IMG/VR virus record: IMGVR_UViG_3300049740_002954 | Span: 1 to 64,000 of that record | Length of the DNA: 64,000 nt | Direction: 5' to 3' (one strand) | Origin: a virus | Shown here: piece after piece, positions 27,268-34,673 of the stretch | Layout: every line of letters starts with the position of its first letter | Position numbering within the stretch: the stretch's first letter is position 1 | The notes under the pieces: model-generated | Seen by the model: only the letters and a program-made list of their open reading frames with translations | Told to the model about the DNA's origin: nothing | The model's database searches: none | Program-made: the position numbers and the translations under genes

Positions 27268-28866
27268 ATGGATCAAGAATTTAAATATACCACCACTTTT
27301 GAGAATACAGTTTTTGCTTCGAGCGATATAGAAAACTCTAATATAAGCAAAGCCTCTCTTGAAGCTTTAAAGCCATTAATCCCTAAAGATATTAATCTTG
27401 ATAAAAATATTGATATTATTGGTGTTGCTTTTAATGCTGCAGTTGTTAATAAATTTAATAAAAATGGAGATGGCATAGATAGCGAAGCTGCAGTAGCTGT
27501 AAAAGATTATTTCGTTCACAAGCCAACAAATATAGAGCATGACAGGGAAAAGATTGTTGGGCATATTGTTTCTGCGGGGTTTTCAAAATATGGTGGAGAT
27601 TCTGAGCTAATGAATGAAGAATCTGCTTTAATAGAAGATGGGGCTTATAATATAGCATTGGCTGCAGTTGTCTATCGAACAGCTAGCAAGGAATTTGCTG
27701 ATTTAGTTCTAAACTCTACAGATCCAGAGAGCGACTTTTTTCAAACCGTTTCAGCAAGCTGGGAAGTAGGTTTTAATGATTATGTAATTTCTGTAGGTGG
27801 GGATGATTTAAATGATTGCACGATAATATCAAACCAAGAAGAAATTAAAGCTTACTCGCCTTACCTTAAAGCTTTGGGTGGAAAGGGCTACTTAAGCGAT
27901 GGAAGAAAAGTTAATAGATTAATAGTTGGGGATATATACCCACTTGGCATTGGTTTTACTTCAAACCCTGCGGCAGATGTAAAAGGATTGGTGGCAGAAG
28001 ATAATAAACCACAAGAAAAACAAACCTCTAGGAATCAACCAATTAGCCAATTAATCACAAAAACTGAAAAAACTTCCCATTCCAATAAACAAAATGTAAT
28101 AAACAAAGAACTTAATAATATTATTATGGACAAAGATACAATCATAAATGAATTCCGAGCAGCTTTAGATGAAAAGCTTGGCAAGCAAGATTTCTCTGAG
28201 GAAAGTGTCGCAAGCATTTCTAAAGTGTTTATCGAAGCTATCCGAGAGAAAGGCGAACAGTATGTCGCCGATCTTGAAAAAGCTAAAGCTGAAAAAGAAG
28301 AAGCTGTTCAGGCTCAAAGCTCTCTTCAAGAAAAAGTGACTCAAGTAGAAAGTGAACTTGAAGTAGCCCAACAAAAGCTTAGCGCTTTAGAAGAAGAAAA
28401 TGCTGCTAGAGACGCACAAATCAGATTTAATAATCGCATGGATGTTATTAATGACGCATACGAACTTGATGAAGAAGACTCTAAAATCGTAGCGACTGAA
28501 TTAAATGATCTTGACGAAAGCGATGAAAGTTTCGCAGAGTTTCAAGAAAAACTATCAAAAATTTGGAAGCATAAAAACAAAGAGTTTATCGCTACAGAGC
28601 AAAAAGCTTTCGAAGATAGAGTGTCTCAAGAAGTAGAAAAGAGGATTTCTGAAACCTCGTCCGCTTCAACAGAAGAAGTTTCAGACCAAGCGTCTGAAGA
28701 AGCGTCAGAAGAAACAACTGAAGAATCAGAAGTTGAGGAAGTTCTCGACTCTCTTGAAGTTGAAGACGCTGCAATCGTAAACAATAATGAAAGTTCGTCT
28801 GATGGTGAGTCGCTTCGCGACCGCTTCGCAAAAACTTTTAAAGAATCAGTTAAAATTTCATACTAA
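27268..28866 (+). CDS. Prohead protease fused to scaffold
   Basis: 532 residues. The N-terminal ~260 residues resemble phage capsid-maturation proteases: 'FNAAVVNKFNKNGDGID', then KPTNIEHDREKIVGHIVSAG (about 91-110; His and downstream Ser as in the S78/U9-like proteases) and SDFFQTVSASWEVGF with a candidate serine. The C-terminal half is an acidic coiled coil (about 330-500) ending in a basic tail (SLRDRFAKTFKESVK), typical of scaffolds. Immediately precedes decoration and capsid genes. Catalytic dyad assignment is tentative. Confidence 0.7.
   Translation: MDQEFKYTTTFENTVFASSDIENSNISKASLEALKPLIPKDINLDKNIDIIGVAFNAAVVNKFNKNGDGIDSEAAVAVKDYFVHKPTNIEHDREKIVGHIVSAGFSKYGGDSELMNEESALIEDGAYNIALAAVVYRTASKEFADLVLNSTDPESDFFQTVSASWEVGFNDYVISVGGDDLNDCTIISNQEEIKAYSPYLKALGGKGYLSDGRKVNRLIVGDIYPLGIGFTSNPAADVKGLVAEDNKPQEKQTSRNQPISQLITKTEKTSHSNKQNVINKELNNIIMDKDTIINEFRAALDEKLGKQDFSEESVASISKVFIEAIREKGEQYVADLEKAKAEKEEAVQAQSSLQEKVTQVESELEVAQQKLSALEEENAARDAQIRFNNRMDVINDAYELDEEDSKIVATELNDLDESDESFAEFQEKLSKIWKHKNKEFIATEQKAFEDRVSQEVEKRISETSSASTEEVSDQASEEASEETTEESEVEEVLDSLEVEDAAIVNNNESSSDGESLRDRFAKTFKESVKISY
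28126..28866 (+). CDS. Possible internally initiated scaffold protein
   Basis: In-frame ATG at residue 287 of the protease gene, preceded by CTTAATAATATTATT, the same AT-rich context as real starts here. It would give a 246-residue scaffold (MDKDTIINEFRAALDEKLGK) alone, as in lambda C/Nu3 nested genes. Sequence context only. Confidence 0.45.
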   Translation: MDKDTIINEFRAALDEKLGKQDFSEESVASISKVFIEAIREKGEQYVADLEKAKAEKEEAVQAQSSLQEKVTQVESELEVAQQKLSALEEENAARDAQIRFNNRMDVINDAYELDEEDSKIVATELNDLDESDESFAEFQEKLSKIWKHKNKEFIATEQKAFEDRVSQEVEKRISETSSASTEEVSDQASEEASEETTEESEVEEVLDSLEVEDAAIVNNNESSSDGESLRDRFAKTFKESVKISY

Positions 28867-28878
28867 ATATATAAAATT

Positions 28879-29499
28879 ATGGCAAAAAGAATACTACCAT
28901 ACCGAGACTACAGTGAACACGACGTCGTAAACTTGTTCGCACTTGAAGTTGGAAGCGCAGACTCTCTCTATGATTGGGTCGAAGCTAGCAGCGGAAAGTG
29001 GGACGCAGGAGTTGTTGTTTCTGTAAGCGCGGGAGCTCTACCTGGTGAGGTTTCCGAATTGCGTGCATCAACACCAGATAATCTTCGTGATTATCTTGGC
29101 GCTAGCTTTGATGGCGTGCATATTGGATTCAATGGATACCCCGCTAACGGTATGACCGTTGCTCCTGCTTCTGCTGGCAGTCGAGGCCTTGGAATCACAC
29201 TTCGTGAAACCTTGGCTTTTGATGAGAATGGAGAAAAACTTCTCTATTATAAACAAAAACTAGATGAAGCGCAAGCGGTTCTTCCTGGTCAAACAGTTCC
29301 TGTATTGACTCGCGGATTAGTTCTTCTTGGCGCTGGAGCTATTGACGGTTCTGTTTCAGTAGGTGACGATTTAGAAGTCGCTGCTGGAGGAAAACTTGCA
29401 TCTCAAACCTCTGGGGCTACAGTTGGTTCTGTAGTCGCTATCGGAGAAGAAAGCGATGACTCCTCTGCAAAGAAATATCTCTGCAAAGTTAGCTTCTAA
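28879..29499 (+). CDS. Candidate head decoration protein
   Basis: 206 residues, Gly/Ala/Ser-rich, few basic residues. The C-terminal 'VGDDLEVAAGGKLASQTSGA' then 'SVVAIGEE...KYLCKVSF' pattern is that of capsid-decorating beta proteins, and it lies directly before the capsid gene (18-nt gap). Codon bias to highly expressed types fits an abundant virion protein. Precise family not certain. Confidence 0.6.
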   Translation: MAKRILPYRDYSEHDVVNLFALEVGSADSLYDWVEASSGKWDAGVVVSVSAGALPGEVSELRASTPDNLRDYLGASFDGVHIGFNGYPANGMTVAPASAGSRGLGITLRETLAFDENGEKLLYYKQKLDEAQAVLPGQTVPVLTRGLVLLGAGAIDGSVSVGDDLEVAAGGKLASQTSGATVGSVVAIGEESDDSSAKKYLCKVSF

Positions 29500-29517
29500 G
29501 AAAGGAATTAAAGAATA

Positions 29518-30645
29518 ATGAAAATTACTTTAGAAAGAACACCCGAGCAAGCCGAGCTTATTAAAGCTATGGCTTCTAAAAATCGTGATGTCGCTTATGA
29601 AGCTCAAACTGCATTAGCCGAATTTATTGGCCCAGTTTTGGCAGAAGTTGTTAATACAGCTCCTACTGTAAGCAATATGTTTTCAAGTCTTCAATTTAAT
29701 AGCGATGAAAGTCCAAGCATTCCTTTGGATCTTTATCACGATATTACTGACGAAGATTACATTCAAGTTTGGAGTCAATCAGTTCCTGGCGGACTTCCTA
29801 CAAATCAAGTCGCCCCTTCACAAAGCGAGCTTAAGTTCACAACTTATACTCTTGACAGTGCATTGAGCTTCGATAAGCGTTACGCTTCTCGCTCAAGACT
29901 TGACGTTGTTAGTAAAACATTCACGCGTATGGCACAAGAAATTCTTCTTAAGCAAGAAAAAACTTCTGCCAGCATGATTATGACTGCATTAGCCAAAGCA
30001 AGCTCAAACGGAGAACAGCATGTTATTCGTTCGGCTCAAAAAGGAGGCTTTTTGCTCTCAGATCTTAATAAATTATTTACTAAGGCCAAAAGAATTAATA
30101 CTTCTTGGACAGGTGGAACTCCTGCTGATCGCCGCGGACGCGGTATCACAGATCTTCTTGTTTCCCCTGAAATCGTAGAAGAAATTCGTGGATTAGCTTA
30201 TAATCCAATTAATACCAAAGGTGATAATACAGATATTCCTGGAACCGATAGTATGCGCGATGCAGTATTTAGCAGCGCTGGAATTCCAGAATTTTATGGC
30301 GTATCCATTCAAGAATATAATGAAATGGGTAATGGTCAAAAATGGAATACTATATTTGACACAGCTGCAGGTACAACAACCTATGACGACAATTATGCTG
30401 CTACTGGTGGAGGAGACCGTGCATTTGACGGTTCCGCTGGAAAAGAGCAAATTCTTGTAGGTGTTGATTTAAGTCGTGAATCTATGATTCGTGCAGTAGC
30501 TACAGACTCAGAATCCGGAGACGAATTCTCTCTAGTAGCCGACGATCAATTCGTAACACGCCAATCTAAAGTTGGTTATTACGGTTCTCTTGAGGAGGGT
30601 CGTATGATCATCGACGATCGTGTTTTACTTGGTCTTATCGTTTAA
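29518..30645 (+). CDS. Major capsid protein, HK97-like
   Basis: 375 residues; AAAGGA ribosome-binding site. Order of features fits an HK97 fold: N-terminal helix (EQAELIKAM), then SIPLDLYHDITDEDYIQVWS (E-loop region), a long spine helix (about 130-165) and C-terminal beta strands ending RMIIDDRVLLGLIV. Preceded by protease-scaffold and decoration genes, followed by a terminator. Preference for CTT, GGT, CGT codons fits very high expression. Confidence 0.85.
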   Translation: MKITLERTPEQAELIKAMASKNRDVAYEAQTALAEFIGPVLAEVVNTAPTVSNMFSSLQFNSDESPSIPLDLYHDITDEDYIQVWSQSVPGGLPTNQVAPSQSELKFTTYTLDSALSFDKRYASRSRLDVVSKTFTRMAQEILLKQEKTSASMIMTALAKASSNGEQHVIRSAQKGGFLLSDLNKLFTKAKRINTSWTGGTPADRRGRGITDLLVSPEIVEEIRGLAYNPINTKGDNTDIPGTDSMRDAVFSSAGIPEFYGVSIQEYNEMGNGQKWNTIFDTAAGTTTYDDNYAATGGGDRAFDGSAGKEQILVGVDLSRESMIRAVATDSESGDEFSLVADDQFVTRQSKVGYYGSLEEGRMIIDDRVLLGLIV

Positions 30646-30675
30646 TTTTACAATAAAATTAACGTTTTATAAAAG

Positions 30676-30706
30676 TCCACCCTGGGTAACTAGGGTGGAT
30701 TTTTTA
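30676..30706 (+). terminator. Intrinsic terminator after capsid gene
   Basis: 8-bp stem TCCACCCT/AGGGTGGA, 8-nt loop, then six T (30700-30705). Confidence 0.9.
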
Positions 30707-30738
30707 TTTTAATTATTTATAATAATATTATTAATTAT

Positions 30739-30747
30739 GTGTATAAC
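30739..30747 (+). promoter_or_regulatory. GTGTA-class promoter motif
   Basis: GTGTATAAC after the terminator, 19 nt before ATG 30767, giving a short leader. Confidence 0.4.
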
Positions 30748-30766
30748 TACATTAAAGATATAAATT

Positions 30767-31174
30767 ATGGCAAGAAAAAAAACAAAAAATAATCAAACGA
30801 GCTCAAGCTCATTTAATAAGGTTAAGTTAGAAGATTTAGAACAAACCAATGGCAAGAGTTATGAAGATCAAGTCGCTCAAGCTCGAGAGTTAGAGGAAGT
30901 GCTTGGTATCCCTAAAATTAATCCTTTTAAAACAAATGATAAAAGAGTTTTTCAGGAAATGCTTCAAGACATGAATTTAACTGACCTTCAGACATTCGCG
31001 GTAAAAGTTGGCGTTTTTCCTTCTGGAAATAAAACCGTTCTTAGGAATAAAATTAAAAAGGCTTTTGATTCCAGTTTATACGGAAAAGGGAGTGTTCAGG
31101 TTATGGGAGAACCTCTTAAGCTGGATCCAAATAACCCTAAACATAAAGAGGTTCTTGATTATCTAGGAGGATAA
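30767..31174 (+). CDS. SAP-like domain protein
   Basis: 135 residues, basic. Residues 68-98 (MNLTDLQTFAVKVG then SGNKTVLRNKIKKAF) have the spacing of a SAP domain (L-x-x-L-x-x-x-A-x-x-x-G...G-x-K-x-x-L-x-x-x-I), a small DNA-binding helix pair. Position after the capsid gene suggests a head or connector role touching DNA. Overlap with the next gene is absent (1 nt). Confidence 0.55.
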   Translation: MARKKTKNNQTSSSSFNKVKLEDLEQTNGKSYEDQVAQARELEEVLGIPKINPFKTNDKRVFQEMLQDMNLTDLQTFAVKVGVFPSGNKTVLRNKIKKAFDSSLYGKGSVQVMGEPLKLDPNNPKHKEVLDYLGG

Positions 31175-31175
31175 T

Positions 31176-31694
31176 GTGTCTGATATTTACCCAAATTCCT
31201 CTATAGGAAAACTAGCTCTAGAAATTTATGATCACGAGCTTGGTTTTGAGGCTACAGGACAAGCTAAAGTTAATGAAATTAATATAATATCAGGCTGGCT
31301 AGAGGGACATTTGGGAGAACTAAACAATTTAATATATACTCACTTTAGCGGATCAAGCCCTGAGAGCTTCAATCTTGAAGAGCAGGCAATACTCAAGGAA
31401 ATGTATATCTGTGAATATAATAGAAAATCCAACAGAAGGGTTTTAAGAGGTATAGATGGCTCTAGTGGAGAGTCAGATTTTCAGGTAATTAGAGAGGGTG
31501 ATTCGATGATTCAGAAGTCAAATAAAAACATTACTGCAAAAATATATCATGATGCATATCTACAATCTCATAAGCGAGTTCAAGATATGGTCTCATCTTA
31601 TAATTACTATGGAGCTAAACCTACACAAATAAACTCTGACCAAGTTGCTTTCACTGGAGACAGTTCAAATATAAGCAATTACTACTATAGATAA
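31176..31694 (+). CDS. Candidate head-tail connector/neck protein
   Basis: 172 residues, GTG start behind a strong CTAGGAGGATAAT ribosome-binding site. N-terminal helical segment 'LALEIYDHELGFEATGQAKVNEINIISGWL' (in parts) and a Tyr-rich C-terminus. Gene order after capsid suits a head-completion protein. No certain family. Confidence 0.5.
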   Translation: MSDIYPNSSIGKLALEIYDHELGFEATGQAKVNEINIISGWLEGHLGELNNLIYTHFSGSSPESFNLEEQAILKEMYICEYNRKSNRRVLRGIDGSSGESDFQVIREGDSMIQKSNKNITAKIYHDAYLQSHKRVQDMVSSYNYYGAKPTQINSDQVAFTGDSSNISNYYYR

Positions 31695-31695
31695 T

Positions 31696-32202
31696 ATGAA
31701 AGAAAAATCTCAATCAAATTCACAAGACTTAAACAAAATATGTAAATCTGAACTTTTTCATATATGGAAAAAAGCCAGACTGCTCTACGATTCCGTTAGC
31801 GAAGATACTAAAATGGAAGATTGGGTAAGGAAAAATATTACTAAGGCCTATGATTTAATAGATCAATCCTTAAGATATTCTGAGTATGAAAAAATATTTC
31901 CGAAACAAGACGAACAGAACTCTGAAGAAGAAACAAATAATTTTTTATCTAACGAAGATAAAAGATACCCCACTCCAGTCTCTGCAGAAACTGGAGACCA
32001 ATTTATTACTAGGTGCATTTTGGATGCAAATATGAAAAAAAGATATCCTGTTCAGGGAGATAGGTTTTCTGCATGCATGTCAATTTATCACGAAAACAAT
32101 CAAGGAGAGAAGCCTCATGGTAATCCAGGTGAAAAATTTAAAGATCCAATGCTAAAGCAAGAGGATGAGCTTGATAACCCTATTAAACCTTTACTTCCGT
32201 AA
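31696..32202 (+). CDS. Hypothetical virion-block protein
   Basis: 168 residues. Basic helical N-terminus, acidic linker (DEQNSEEETNNF), then 'YPTPVSAETGDQFITRCILD' and RYPVQGDRFSACMSIY, a Cys/Arg-containing block found in several phage prohead-protease- or portal-associated proteins ('E-x-x-x-x-FI-x-RC...F-x-d-x-x-R-x-A-x-C'). One nt after the upstream stop; converges on the clpC-like gene with a 20-nt overlap. Confidence 0.55.
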   Translation: MKEKSQSNSQDLNKICKSELFHIWKKARLLYDSVSEDTKMEDWVRKNITKAYDLIDQSLRYSEYEKIFPKQDEQNSEEETNNFLSNEDKRYPTPVSAETGDQFITRCILDANMKKRYPVQGDRFSACMSIYHENNQGEKPHGNPGEKFKDPMLKQEDELDNPIKPLLP

Positions 32203-34657
32203 TATCGTATTTAAGGGCGTCTCTAGATACTTTAAATTTAATTAGGCTTCCAGCTATTATTGATTCGTCTAAAATCAGACTAGATAAAACATTTTCTATG
32301 TTTTTCTGAATAATTCTTTTAATTGGTCTTGCCCCCATCTTTTCTTTAATCGCGAGAGAAGCGATATACTTGTATACGCTAGGAGTATATTCCATCTCTA
32401 TGTTTTTGATTGAGAGCTTTTCTGCAACCATATTTAATTCTAATTTAGCAATTTTTTCTATAGAAGATTGTTCAAATTCTTCAAAAACTATAATTTCAGT
32501 CAATCTATTTAGAAACTCTGGCTTAAAAAATGTTTTTAGTTCTGACTTTAATTTATCTTTATCAAGACCTGAAGTCTTAGCATTATCTTGAAATCCAATA
32601 AATGGTTTTGCTGCTTTTTCTGAGCCTATATTGCCAGTAAGAATAATCACTGTATTATTGAAATAAATTTTTCTTCCAGTATTGTCTGACACAAAGCCTT
32701 CTTCTAAAATTTGAAGTAGCACATTAATTACATCTGGATGAGCTTTTTCAACTTCATCAAAAAGAACTACGCTATAAGGATTTTTTCTGACTTTTTCAGT
32801 CAATTCTCCACCCTCTTCATAGCCTACATATCCAGGCGATGCACCAATAAGCCTAGAGGCGGATATTTTTTCTGAAAATTCGCTCATATCTAATTGTATT
32901 AAAGCGTTTTTACTTCCATATATAAATTCTGCGATACATTTTGCCGTATAGGTTTTTCCTAGTCCCGAAGCCCCAACCATTAAAAAACTACCAACAGGCT
33001 TTGAAGAATCTTCTAGGCCAGAGCGAGATCTGAGTATGCATTCTGAAATTTCAGAAATTGCTTGATCTTGCCCAATTATTTTTTTGTTAAGGTTTTTAAA
33101 TAAATTTACTAATTTTTTACTGTCTCCTTTTGAAATTTCTTTTACGGGCACTCCTGTTCTAGAAGACACAACTTCATATATATCTTTAGTGCGTACTTTA
33201 ATTTTATTTTTTATCGCTTTCGCGGCCCACTTCGAAATAATTCTGTCATACTTTTCAAGCAAATCCATTTGCTCTTCTGCAACCTGAAGTTTAGAGGCGC
33301 CAATAGCTTTTAGGTTTTGCTCTTTTTCTGCAAGCTTTTCTAGCTTTTCTTCAATTTCTATTGCAGATTGAGGTCTTTTAATATTTTTAATTTTTACCTT
33401 AGAGCCTGTTTGATCTAAAATATCAATTGCTTTATCTGGAAAATGTTTATCTCTGATATATTTCTCTGACAGATCTACTATTAGTCTCAAAACGCTGTCC
33501 CCGTAGTATATCGAGTGAAAATTTTCATATTTTTCTTTTACTCCTTTTAGAATTTGAAAGGTTTCTTCTTTTGAAGGTTCTTTAATTTTTATTGCTTGAA
33601 ACCTTCTGTCCATCGCGCCGTCTTTTAATATAGATTTTTTATACTCTACTTCTGTAGTAGCCCCAATGCATTTTATTTCTCCTCTAGCTAAAGCGGGCTT
33701 AAGGAGGTTTGCTGCATCCATGCTTCCTTCGGCACTACCAGCACCCATAAGAGTATGGATTTCATCTATAAAAAGAATAATGTCAGGGTTTTTTTTGATT
33801 TCGTCTATAATTGACTTTAATCTTTCTTCAAACTGCCCACGATATTTAGTTCCAGCAATGAGTAAACCAAGATCAAGGGAGTATACGATTTTATTCAGTA
33901 AGAAATCAGGGCATGCTCCTGTTACAATTTTGTTAGCCAAGCCTTCTACCACAGCAGTTTTTCCAACTCCAGGGTTGCCGAGAAGCATTGGATTGCTTTT
34001 AGTTCTTCTGCAAAGAATTTCACAAGCTTGATCTATTTCATGTTCTTTACCTATAATTTTATCAATTTTTTTGTTGATTGCCAGTACGTTCAAATTTGTT
34101 GCATATTTATCCAAAGTTGAAGATTTGCTAGCGGTTTCTTTTTTGACTTGCTCAGATTTGGCCTTAATAGCTTCATCTTTGCTTGGTATAGTTTTTGATA
34201 AATGCAGATATTCTCTGACTTCAGTTATAATATCCTCTTCTTGAATACCTATTTTTCTGAAAAAAGATGGCACATCAGACTCTTCATACTTCATTAAGGA
34301 TAGTAATATATGTTCAACGCCAATATACTCATGACCTAATTTTTCGCTAATTGAGCATGCAACTTTAAGCACTAAAGTAAAGTGTTCATCATAATCTGGT
34401 AGAGAATATTCAATAAAGAAGTCTTCTTCGCTTTGATCTAAAACCAAGGACTCTTCAACAAATTCTTTCAAGTAAGATTGCTCCACTCCTAGCAAAAATA
34501 ATATTTCAGTTAGTATGCCTGCATTTAAATTCAACATTCCGTAAAATAGGTGATTTAGACTAACCTTCGGGCTTTTGAATTTTATTGCGACTTTTTTTGC
34601 TTCGTTAATAGCTTGTTGAGCTCTCGGCGTAAAATTAGGTTTTGGGGTCATCTTCAT
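32183..34657 (-). CDS. clpC: ClpC-type Hsp100 unfoldase
   Basis: 824 residues, full length. N-domain repeats (8-150; LNHLFYGML and GVEHILLSLM), NBD1 Walker A GNPGVGKT 227-234 and Walker B LFIDEI 295-300, a short ClpC-size middle region (435-475), NBD2 Walker A GASGLGKT 562-569 and FDEVEKAHPD. KPFIGFQ (684-690) holds an IGF tripeptide in the position of the ClpP-binding loop, so it may recruit host ClpP. It could redirect host proteolysis or remodel virion proteins. GTGTA motif (34667-34663) lies 10 nt upstream of ATG. Confidence 0.9.
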   Translation of the reverse strand: MKMTPKPNFTPRAQQAINEAKKVAIKFKSPKVSLNHLFYGMLNLNAGILTEILFLLGVEQSYLKEFVEESLVLDQSEEDFFIEYSLPDYDEHFTLVLKVACSISEKLGHEYIGVEHILLSLMKYEESDVPSFFRKIGIQEEDIITEVREYLHLSKTIPSKDEAIKAKSEQVKKETASKSSTLDKYATNLNVLAINKKIDKIIGKEHEIDQACEILCRRTKSNPMLLGNPGVGKTAVVEGLANKIVTGACPDFLLNKIVYSLDLGLLIAGTKYRGQFEERLKSIIDEIKKNPDIILFIDEIHTLMGAGSAEGSMDAANLLKPALARGEIKCIGATTEVEYKKSILKDGAMDRRFQAIKIKEPSKEETFQILKGVKEKYENFHSIYYGDSVLRLIVDLSEKYIRDKHFPDKAIDILDQTGSKVKIKNIKRPQSAIEIEEKLEKLAEKEQNLKAIGASKLQVAEEQMDLLEKYDRIISKWAAKAIKNKIKVRTKDIYEVVSSRTGVPVKEISKGDSKKLVNLFKNLNKKIIGQDQAISEISECILRSRSGLEDSSKPVGSFLMVGASGLGKTYTAKCIAEFIYGSKNALIQLDMSEFSEKISASRLIGASPGYVGYEEGGELTEKVRKNPYSVVLFDEVEKAHPDVINVLLQILEEGFVSDNTGRKIYFNNTVIILTGNIGSEKAAKPFIGFQDNAKTSGLDKDKLKSELKTFFKPEFLNRLTEIIVFEEFEQSSIEKIAKLELNMVAEKLSIKNIEMEYTPSVYKYIASLAIKEKMGARPIKRIIQKNIENVLSSLILDESIIAGSLIKFKVSRDALKYDITEVKV

Positions 34658-34673
34658 TATAATACACTCTAAA

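Noticed and set aside
33666-34031. 121-codon plus-strand frame in the clpC-like gene
   Set aside because: Lies opposite the NBD1 Walker A/B region; no independent signals.
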